Of a stretch of DNA of 64,000 nucleotides, positions 10,739 through 20,912 are shown piece after piece. Under the pieces are notes generated by a model, which saw only the letters and a program-made list of their open reading frames with translations, was not told where the DNA came from and did no database searches. Location: assembly GCF_050948215.1 (NCBI RefSeq), contig NW_027488896.1:1-64000 (forward strand), given 5' to 3'. How positions within the stretch are numbered: position 1 is the first letter of the stretch; every line of letters starts with the position of its first letter. Source of the stretch: Halictus rubicundus. Its lineage: Eukaryota; Arthropoda; Insecta; Hymenoptera; Halictidae. A program made the position numbers and the translations under genes.

Positions 10739-11128
10739 TAAGGCTAATTTCAACTGGAGTTCGCCAGGTATCCAGAGATGGTGCGCTAGTGGCTGATGTA
10801 CCCCACCAGCCGCGCCCTGTAGCCAGGGCGTACCCTCTCACCGCGCACCTAAGCTTAGGGCATTAGGGATTTTTATAGAGGTTATCATCCTCGCGGCCCG
10901 GCCGATTAAGGCAAGACCACCGTTCCGGTAAAACATGACCACCGGTTTGCGGCAAGGGCCCTGCGGCGACCTCCCCGGTCGTTATCGCAGGACCCATTCC
11001 GCGGTTTTTTATCCCTCCGTGTGAGCCTTACCGGCAAGGGAGGCCCTGCCAGGATCCGAAGATCCCGCCGGCATCGCCTCATACATCATTGGGACTACTT
11101 TCCGCGGAATACCCCTCGCTCCGTTAGC

Positions 11129-11148
11129 AACACACAACTATGTGTGTT
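11129..11148 (-). other. Perfect 8-bp hairpin with 4-nt loop in leader
   Basis: AACACACA (11129-11136) and TGTGTGTT (11141-11148) are exact reverse complements separated by ACTA. In the RNA this is a short stem with a tetraloop about 120 nt from the 5' end. No function is assigned. Confidence 0.5.
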
Positions 11149-11189
11149 CCCAGGGACCACCACGAGGAGGTGGAGCGTAGAGGATTTTA

Positions 11190-11266
11190 GGGATATGACC
11201 GCCACCACTGTGGCATACCTAGTAGTGGATCCGAGTCACCACTACTAAGCCCATATCCCCTCGGTC
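11190..11266 (-). ncRNA. Structured 5' terminus, possible self-cleaving ribozyme
   Basis: The first 77 nt of the element RNA hold three perfect pairings. An outer stem pairs GGGATATG (11259-11252) with CATATCCC (11197-11190). Inside it are hairpin TAGTAGTGG (11247-11239) / CCACTACTA (11228-11220) and hairpin GCCAC (11214-11210) / GTGGC (11205-11201) with loop AGTG. Together these make a three-way junction. The extreme 5' CCGAG (11264-11260) can also pair with CTCGG (11235-11231) in the first loop, giving a pseudoknot. A 5'-terminal P1 pseudoknot closed by an outer stem around a P4-like hairpin recalls the HDV-like ribozymes at the 5' ends of R2 and other non-LTR elements. The match is incomplete: P1 is short or has an unpaired A at 11230, no convincing P3 is seen, and the catalytic C is unclear. 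Structure is better supported than catalysis. Confidence 0.45.
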
Positions 11267-11287
11267 CCCATCCTATCCTCTATCCTA
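11267..11287. repeat. Target-site duplication, right copy (21 bp)
   Basis: Identical to 4890-4910 and directly joined to the element's 5' end. The next bases (TCCCATCGTCTATCC) are those that follow the single 21-bp copy in uninterrupted paralogues at 18117, 22658 and 26575. One to three G at the element's 5' end could belong to either element or target, because the junction reads CCCC. Confidence 0.9.
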
Positions 11288-14200
11288 TCCCATCGTCTAT
11301 CCTATCCTATCCTCTATCATATCCTATCCTCTATCCTATCCTATCCTCTATCTCATCCTATCCTCTATCCTATCCTATCCTCTATCATATCCTATCCTCT
11401 ATCCTATCCTATCCTCTATCTCATCCTATCCTCTATCCTATCCTATCCTCTATCATATCCTATCCTCTATCTTATCCTATCCTCTATCTCATCCTATCCT
11501 GTATTCCATCCTATCCTCCATCCTATCCTATCCTCTATCCTATTCTACCCTCTATCCAATCCTATCCTCTATCCTATCCTATCCTATATCCTATCCTATC
11601 CTCTATCATATCCTATCCTCTATCCTATCCTATCCTCTATCTCATCCTATCCTCTATTCCATCCTATCCTCCATCCTATCCTATCCTCTATACTATTCTA
11701 CCCTCTATCCAATCCTATCCTCTATCCTATCCTATCCTATATCCTATCCTATTCTCTATCCTATCCCATCCTCTATCCTATCCTATCCTCTATCTCATCC
11801 TATCCTCTATTCCATCCTATCCTCCATCCTATCCTATCCTCCATCCTATACTATCCTCTATCCTATCCTCTCATCTAACATTTCCTATCCTCTATCCCAA
11901 CCTATCCTCCATCCTCTCCTATCCTCTATCCTATCCTATCCTCTATCTTATACTATCCTCTATCCCATCCTATCCTCTATCCCATCCTATCCTCTATCCT
12001 ATCCCATCCTCTATCCTATCCTATCCTCTATCATATCCTATCCTCTATCCTATCCTATCCTATATCCTATCCTATCCTCTATCATATCCTATCCTCTATC
12101 CTATCCTATCCTCTATCTCATCCTATCCTCTATTCCATCCTATCCTCCATCCTATCCTATCCTCTATACTATTCTACCCTCTATCCAATCCTATCCTCTA
12201 TCCTATCCTATCCTATATCCTATCCTATCCTCTATCCTATCCCATCCTCTATCCTATCCTATCCTCTATCTCATCCTATCCTCTATTCCATCCTATCCTC
12301 CATCCTATCCTATCCTCCATCCTATACTATCCTCTATCCTATCCTCTCATCTAACATTTCCTATCCTCTATCCCAACCTATCCTCCATCCTCTCCTATCC
12401 TCTATCCTATCCTATCCTCTATCTTATACTATCCTCTATCCCATCCTATCCTCTATCCCATCCTATCCTCTATCCTATCCCATCCTCTATCCTATCCTAT
12501 CCTCTATCATATCCTATCCTCTATCCTATCCTATCCTCTATCTCATCCTATCTTCTATATTATCCTATTATCTATCATATCCTATCCTCTATCCTATCCT
12601 ATCCTCTATCTCATTCTATCCTCTATTCCATCCTATCCTCCATCCTATCCTATCCTCTATCCTATCCTATCCTCCATCTCATCCTATCCTCTATTCCATC
12701 CTATCCTCCATCCTATCCTATTCTATATCCTATCCTATCCTCTATCCTATCCCATCCTCTATCCTATCCTATCCTCTATCATATCCTATCCTCTATCCTA
12801 TCCTATCCTCTATCTCATCCTATCCTCTATCTCATCCTATCCTGTATTCCATCCTATCCTCCATCCTATCCTATCCTCTATCCTATTCTACCCTCTATCC
12901 AATCCTATCCTCTATCCTATCCTATCCTATATCCTATCCTATCCTCTATCATATCCTATCCTCTATCCTATCCTATCCTCTATCTCATCCTATCCTCTAT
13001 TCCATCCTATCCTCCATCCTATCCTATCCTCTATACTATTCTACCCTCTATCCAATCCTATCCTCTATCCTATCCTATCCTATATCCTATCCTATCCTCT
13101 ATCCTATCCCATCCTCTATCCTATCCTATCCTCTATCTCATCCTATCCTCTATTCCATCCTATCCTCCATCCTATCCTATCCTCCATCCTATACTATCCT
13201 CTATCCTATCCTCTCATCTAACATTTCCTATCCTCTATCCCAACCTATCCTCCATCCTCTCCTATCCTCTATCCTATCCTATCCTCTATCTTATACTATC
13301 CTCTATCCCATCCTATCCTCTATCCCATCCTATCCTCTATCCTATCCCATCCTCTATCTTATCCTATCCTCTATCATATCCTATCCCCTATCCTATCCTA
13401 TCCTCTATCTCATCCTATCTTCTATATTATCCTATTAACTATCATATCCTATCCTCTATCCTATCCTATCCTCTATCTCATTCTATCCTCTATTCCATCC
13501 TATCCTCCATCCTATCCTATCCTCTATCCTATCCTATCCTCCATCTCATCCTATCCTCTATTCCATCCTATCCTCCATCCTATCCTATTCTATATCCTAT
13601 CCTATCCTCTATCCTATCCTATCCTCTATCTTATACTATCCTCTATCCCATCCTATCCTCTATCCCATCCTATCCTCTATCCTATCCCATCCTCTATCCT
13701 ATCCTATCCTCTATCATATCCTATCCTCTATCCTATCCTATCCTATATCCTATCCTATCCTCTATCATATCCTATCCTCTATCCTATCCTATCCTCTATC
13801 TCATCCTATCCTCTATTCCATCCTATCCTCCATCCTATCCTATCCTCTATACTATTCTACCCTCTATCCAATCCTATCCTCTATCCTATCCTATCCTATA
13901 TCCTATCCTATCCTCTATCCTATCCCATCCTCTATCCTATCCTATCCTCTATCTCATCCTATCCTCTATTCCATCCTATCCTCCATCCTATCCTATCCTC
14001 CATCCTATACTATCCTCTATCCTATCCTCTCATCTAACATTTCCTATCCTCTATCCCAACCTATCCTCCATCCTCTCCTATCCTCTATCCTATCCTATCC
14101 TCTATCTTATACTATCCTCTATCCCATCCTATCCTCTATCCCATCCTATCCTCTATCCTATCCCATCCTCTATCCTATCCTATCCTCTATCATATCCTAT

Positions 14201-17200
14201 CCTCTATCCTATCCTATCCTCTATCTCATCCTATCTTCTATATTATCCTATTATCTATCATATCCTATCCTCTATCCTATCCTATCCTCTATCTCATTCT
14301 ATCCTCTATTCCATCCTATCCTCCATCCTATCCTATCCTCTATCCTATCCTATCCTCCATCTCATCCTATCCTCTATTCCATCCTATCCTCCATCCTATC
14401 CTATTCTATATCCTATCCTATCCTCTATCCTATCCCATCCTCTATCCTATCCTATCCTCTATCTCATCCTATCCTCTATTCCATCCTATCCTCCATCCTA
14501 TCCTATCCTCCATCCTATACTATCCTCTATCCTATCCTCTCATCTAACATTTCCTATCCTCTATCCCAACCTATCCTCCATCCTCTCCTATCCTCTATCC
14601 TATCCTATCCTCTATCTTATACTATCCTCTATCCCATCCTATCCTCTATCCCATCCTATCCTCTATCCTATCCCATCCTCTATCCTATCCTATCCTCTAT
14701 CATATCCTATCCTCTATCCTATCCTATCCTCTATCTCATCCTATCTTCTATATTATCCTATTATCTATCATATCCTATCCTCTATCCTATCCTATCCTCT
14801 ATCTCATTCTATCCTCTATTCCATCCTATCCTCCATCCTATCCTATCCTCTATCCTATCCTATCCTCCATCTCATCCTATCCTCTATTCCATCCTATCCT
14901 CCATCCTATCCTATTCTATATCCTATCCTATCCTCTATCCTATCCCATCCTCTATCCTATCCTATCCTCTATCATATCCTATCCTCTATCCTATCCTATC
15001 CTCTATCTCATCCTATCCTCTATCATATCCTATCATCTAACCTATCCTCTATCATATCCTATCCTCTATCCTATCCTATCGTCTATCTTGTCGTATCCTC
15101 TATCCCTTCCTATCCTCCATCCTATCCTATCCTCTATGCTATTCTATCCTGTATCCTATCCTATACTCTACCGTATTCTACCATCTATCCTATCCTATCC
15201 TCTATCATATCCTATCGTCTATCCTATCCTATCCTCTATCGTATCCTATCCTCTATCCCATCCTATCCTCTATCCTATCCCATCCTCTATCCTATCCTAT
15301 CCTCTATCATATCCTATCCTCTATCCTATCCTATCCTCTATCTCATCCTATCCTCTATCCTATCCTATCCTCTATCATATCCTATCCTCTATCCTATCCT
15401 ATCCTCTATCTCATCCTATCCTCTATTCAATCCTATCCTCCATCCTATCCTATCCTCTATCCTATTCTACACTCTATCCAATCCTATCCTCTATCCTATC
15501 CTATCCTATATACTATCCTATCCTCTATCCTATCCCATCCTCTATCCTATCCTATCCTCTATCATATCCTATCCTCTATCCTATCCTATCCTCTATCTCA
15601 TCCTATCCTCTATCCTATCCTATCCTATATCATATCCTATCCTCTATCCTATCCTATCCTCTATCTCATCCTATCCTCTATTCCATCCTATCCTCCATCC
15701 TATCCTATCCTCTATCCTATTTTACCCTCTATCCAATCCTATCCTCTATCCTATCCTATCCTAGATCCTGTCCTATCCTCTATCCTATCCCATCCTCTAT
15801 CCTATCCTATCCTCTATCATACCCTATCCTCTATCCTATCCTATCCTCTATCTCATCCTATCCTCTATCCTATCCTATCCTCTATCATATCCTATCCTCT
15901 ATCCTATCCTATCCTCTATCTCATCCTATACTCTATTCCATCCTATCCTCCATCCTATCCTATCCTCCATCCTATACTATCCTCTATCCTATCCTCTCAT
16001 CTAACATTTCCTATCCTCTATCCCAACCTATCCTCCATCCTCTCCTATCCTCTATCCTATCCTGTCCTCTATCCCATCCTATCCTCCATCCTATCCTATC
16101 CTCTATCATATCCTATCCTCTATCCTATCCTATCCTCTATCTCATCCTATCCTCCATCCTATACTATCCTCTATCCTATCCCATCCTCTATCCTATCCTA
16201 TCCTCTATCATATCCTATCTTCTATCCTATCCTATCCTCTATCTCATCCTATCCTCTATCCTATCCTATCCTCTATCATATCCTATCCTCTATCCTATCC
16301 TATCCTCTATCTCATCCTATCCTCTATTCCATCCTATCCTCCATCCTATCCTATCCTCTATCCTATTCTACCCTCTATCCAATCCTATCCTCTATCCTAT
16401 CCTATCCTATATCCTGTCCTATCCTCTATCCTATCCCATCCTCTATCCTATCCTATCCTCTACCATACCCTATCCTCTATCCTATCCTATCCTCTATCTC
16501 ATCCTATCCTCTATCCTATCCTATCCTCTATCATATCCTATCCTCTATCCTATCCTATCCTCTATCTCATCCTATACTCTATTCCATCCTATCCTCCATC
16601 CTATCCTATCCTCCATCCTATACTATCCTCTATCCTATCCTCTCATCTAACATTTCCTATCCTCTATCCCAACCTATCCTCCATCCTCTCCTATCCTCTA
16701 TCCTATCCTATCCTCTATCTTATCCTATCCTCTATCCCATCCTATCCTCCATCCTATCCTGTCCTCTATCCTATACAATCCTCTATCCTATCGTATCCTC
16801 TATCGTATCCTACCATTTATCCTATCCTATCCTCTATCCCATCCCATCCTCTATCCCATCCTATCCTCCATCCTATCCTATCCTCCATCCTATACTATCC
16901 TCTATCCTATCCTCTCATCTAACATTTAGTATCCTCTATCCCAACCTATCCTCCAACCTCTCCTATCCTCTATCCTATCCTATCCTCTATCTTATCCTAT
17001 CCTCTATCATATCCTATCGTCTATCCTTTCCTATCCTCTATCTTATCCTATCCTCTATCCCAACCTATCCTCCATCCTCTCCTATCCTCTATCCTATCCT
17101 GTCCTCTATCCCATCCTATCCTCCATCCTATCCTATCCTCTATCATATCCTATCCTCTATCCTATCCTATCCTCTATCTCATCCTATCCTCCATCCTATA

Positions 17201-18820
17201 CTATCCTCTATCCTATCCCATCCTCTATCCTATCCTATCCTCTATCATATCCTATCTTCTATCCTATCCTATCCTCTATCTCATCCTATCCTCTATCCTA
17301 TCCTATCCTCTATCATATCCTATCCTCTATCCTATCCTATCCTCTATCTCATCCTATCCTCTATTCCATCCTATCCTCCATCCTATCCTATCCTCTATCC
17401 TATTCTACCCTCTATCCAATCCTATCCTCTATCCTATCCTATCCTATATCCTGTCCTATCCTCTATCCTATCCCATCCTCTATCCTATCCTATCCTCTAC
17501 CATACCCTATCCTCTATCCTATCCTATCCTCTATCTCATCCTATCCTCTATCCTATCCTATCCTCTATCATATCCTATCCTCTATCCTATCCTATCCTCT
17601 ATCTCATCCTATACTCTATTCCATCCTATCCTCCATCCTATCCTATCCTCCATCCTATACTATCCTCTATCCTATCCTCTCATCTAACATTTCCTATCCT
17701 CTATCCCAACCTATCCTCCATCCTCTCCTATCCTCTAACCTATCCTATCCTCTATCTTATCCTATCCTCTATCCCATCCTATCCTCCATCCTATCCTGTC
17801 CTCTATCCTATACAATCCTCTATCCTATCGTATCCTCTATCGTATCCTACCATTTATCCTATCCTATCCTCTATCCCATCCCATCCTCTATCCCATCCTA
17901 TCCTCCATCCTATCCTATCCTCCATCCTATACTATCCTCTATCCTATCCTCTCATCTAACATTTAGTATCCTCTATCCCAACCTATCCTCCAACCTCTCC
18001 TATCCTCTATCCTATCCTATCCTCTATCTTATCCTATCCTCTATCATATCCTATCGTCTATCCTTTCCTATCCTCTATCTTATCCTATCCTCTATCCCAT
18101 CCTATCCTCTATCCTATCCCATCGTCTATCCTATCCTATCCTCTATCATATCCTATCCTCTATCCTATCCTATCCTCTATCTCATCCTATCCTCTATCCT
18201 ATCCTATCCTCTATCATATCCTACCCTCTATCCAATCCTATCCTCTATCCTATCCTATCCTCTATCTTATCCTATCCTCTATCATATCCTATCGTCTATC
18301 CTTTCCTATCCTCTATCTTATCCTATCCTCTATCCCATCCTATCCTCTATCCTATCCCATCGTCTATCCTATCCTATATTCTATCATATCCTATCCTCTA
18401 TCCTATCCTATCCTCTATCTCATCCTATCCTCTATCCTATCCTATCCTCTATCATATCCTATCCTCCATCCTCTCCTATCCTCTATCCTATCCTATCCTC
18501 TATCTTATACTATCCTCTATCCCATCCTATCCTCTATCCCATCCTATCCTCTATCCTATCCCATCCTCTATCCTATCCTATCCTCTATCATATCCTATCC
18601 TCTATCCTATCCTATCCTCTATCTCATCCTATCTTCTATATTATCCTATTATCTATCATATCCTATCCTCTATCCTATTCTATCCTCTATCTCATCCTAT
18701 CCTCTATTCCATCCTATCCTCCATCCTATCCTATCCTCTATCCTATTCTACCCTCTATCCAATCCTATCGTCTATCCTATCCTATCCTATATCCTATCCT
18801 ATCCTCTATCCTATCCTATC
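11288..18820. repeat. Satellite array, block with 17-bp-locked higher-order repeats
   Basis: The same 17-bp monomer resumes. The diagnostic CATCTAACATTT variant lies at 11872, 12348, 13215, 14031 and 14541, spaced 476, 867, 816 and 510 bp, all exact multiples of 17. Further copies are at 15998, 16644, 16916, 17681 and 17953 (646, 272, 765, 272: again multiples). The interval 14541-15998 (1457) is one pentamer short of a multiple. A segment from 15081 to about 16106 repeats 2215 to about 3240 of the left arm almost exactly. There is no gene. Array from 16372 on belongs to the 4541-bp duplication. Confidence 0.93.
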
Positions 18821-20912
18821 CTCCATCCTATCCTATCCTCTATCTTATCCTATCCTCTATCCCATCCTATCCGCCATCTTATCCTGTCCTCTATCCTATT
18901 CTACCCTCTATCTAAACCTATCCTCTATGATATCCTATCCTCTATCCAATCCTATCCTCTATCGTATCCTATCCTTTATCCAATCCTATCCTCTATCTTA
19001 TCCTATCCTCTATCCTATCCAATCTTCTATCGTATCCTCTATCCTCTCCTCTATCCTATCCTATCCTCATTCCTATCCTATCCCCTATACTATCCTATCC
19101 CCTATACTATCCTATCCTCTATCCTATCCTATCCTCTATCCTATACAATCCTCTATCCTATCCTATCCTGTATCCTATCCTATCCTCTATCCTATCCTCT
19201 ATCCTATCCTCTATCCTATCCTATCCTCCATCCTATCCTATCCTCTATCTTATCCTATCCTCTATCCCATCCTATCCGCCATCTTATCCTGTCCTCTATC
19301 CTATTCTACCCTCTATCTAAACCTATCCTCTATGATATCCTATCCTCTATCCAATCCTATCCTCTATCGTATCCTATCCTTTATCCAATCCTATCCTCTA
19401 TCTTATCCTATCCTCTATCCTATCCAATCTTCTATCGTATCCTCTATCCTCTCCTCTATCCTATCCTATCCTCATTCCTATCCTATCCCCTATACTATCC
19501 TATCCCCTATACTATCCTATCCTCTATCCTATCCTATCCTCTATCCTATACAATCCTCTATCCTATCCTATCCTGTATCCTATCCTATCCTCTATCCTAT
19601 CCTCTATCCTATCCTCTATCCTATCCTATCCTCTATCCTATCCTATCCTCAATCCTATCCTATCCCCTATCCTATCCTATCATCTATCCTATCCCATCCT
19701 CTATCGTATCCTATCCTCTATCCTATCCTATTCCTCTATCCTATGCTATCCTCTATCCTATCCTATCCTCCATCCTATCGTATCCTCTATGCTATTCTAT
19801 CCACTATCCCATCCTATACTCTACCGTACTCTACCATCTATCCTATCCTATCCTCTATCATATCTTATCCTCTATCCTATCCTATCCTCTATCCAATCCT
19901 ATTCTCTATCCTATCCTATCCTCTATCATATCCTATCCTCTATCCTATCCTATCCTCTATCTCATCCTATCCTCTATTCCATCCTATCCTCCATCCTATC
20001 CTATCCTCTATCCTATTCTACCCTCTATCCAATCCTATCCTCTATCCTATCCTATCCTATATCCTATCCTATCCTCTATCCTATCCTATCCTCTATCTCA
20101 TCCTATCCTCTATTCCATCCTATCCTCCATCCTATCCTATCCTCTATCCTATTCTACCCTCTATCCAATCCTATCGTCTATCCTATCCTATCCTCTATCC
20201 TATCCTATCCTCTATCTTATACTATCCTCTATCCCATCCTATCCTCTATCTTATCCTATCCTCTATCCCATCCTATCCTCCATCCTATCCTATCCTCTAT
20301 CGTATCCTATCCTGTATCCTATCCTATCCTCTATCCCATCCTAACCTCCATCCTATCCTCCATCCTATCCTATTCTCTATCGTATCCTATCCTGTATCCT
20401 ATCCTATCCTCTATCATATCCTACCCTCTATAGCATCCTACCATATATCCGATACTATTCTCTCTCCTATCCTATCCGCTGTCCAATCCTATCCTCTATC
20501 CTATCCTATCGTCTATCCTTTCCTATCCTCTATACTCTCCTCTATCGTAACCTATCCTCTATCGTATCCTACCATCAATCCTATCCTATCCTCTATCCCA
20601 TGCTATCCTCTATCCCATCCTATCCTCTATCCTATCCCATCCTCTATCCTATCCTATCCTCTATCATATCCTATCCTCTATCCTGTCCTATCCTCTATCT
20701 CATCCTATCCTCTATCCTATCCTATCCTCTATCATATCCTATCCTCTATCCTATCCTATCCTCTATCTCATCCTATCCTCTATTCCATCCTACCCTCCAT
20801 CCTATCCTAACCTCTAGGCTATTCTATACTATATCCTATCCTATCCTCTATCTCATCGTATCCTCTATCCAATCCTATCCTGTATCCTATCCTATCCTAT
20901 ATCCTATCCTAT
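16372..20912. repeat. 4541-bp tandem duplication, copy 1
   Basis: Positions here and 4541 further on match throughout the places checked: diagnostic variants at 16644/21185, 16916/21457, 17681/22222 and 17953/22494, and the segments 18927-20810 and 23468-25351, which translate identically over 627 codons. The left edge is where TATTCTACCCTC in copy 1 is replaced by TATCCTATCCTC in copy 2. The copies abut at about 20913, so this is a direct head-to-tail duplication, probably recent. Edges are accurate to a few tens of bases. Confidence 0.85.
18821..19630. repeat. 405-bp tandem duplication inside the 4541-bp unit
   Basis: 18821-19225 and 19226-19630 are direct copies, sharing unusual variants such as ATCCGCCATCTTATCCTG, the TCTAAACC monomer and ATGATATCC (18927 and 19332). 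The pair is itself duplicated in the second 4541-bp copy (23468 and 23873). The nested order implies the 405-bp event came first. Confidence 0.8.

Larger units (their letters stand above)
4911..11266 (-). mobile_element. Full-length non-LTR retrotransposon, R1 clade
   Basis: A 6.36-kb GC-rich island in the satellite, sense on the minus strand. In sense order it has a 591-nt leader, ORF1 (gag with three CCHC knuckles), ORF2 (APE-type endonuclease, reverse transcriptase, C-terminal CCHC), a 408-nt 3' UTR and an 18-nt poly(A). It has no long terminal repeats. N-terminal APE endonuclease, a CX2CX8HX4C knuckle after the RT and no RNase H match the R1 clade, which includes R1, TRAS, SART and Waldo. 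Perfect 21-bp target-site duplications flank it. Neither frame is broken, so it looks like a young, possibly active copy. It is the only copy in the window. Its flanks are satellite, not 28S rDNA, so it is not at the classical R1 site. The exact family cannot be named without a database comparison. Confidence 0.95.
10676..11266 (-). other. 5' leader (UTR) of the retrotransposon
   Basis: The 591 nt upstream of the ORF1 ATG show no supported coding frame. They contain several perfect inverted repeats: arms 10714-10721/10731-10738, 11129-11136/11141-11148, and a cluster within 11190-11266 at the very 5' end. I see no promoter I would defend. Elements of this kind may carry an internal promoter or rely on transcription of the host repeat. 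Confidence 0.75.

Noticed and set aside
10676..10753. Upstream start for ORF1 at TTG (10753)
   Set aside because: Not an ATG in a eukaryotic mRNA. The ATG at 10675 has a good initiation context, and the extra 26 codons cover a strong hairpin.
11021..11248. 75-codon plus-strand frame in the leader
   Set aside because: It is antisense to the element, covers the structured 5' end and has no recognisable features.
4800..11400. Insertion at the classical R1 site in 28S rDNA
   Set aside because: Both flanks are 17-bp satellite; no rRNA sequence is present.
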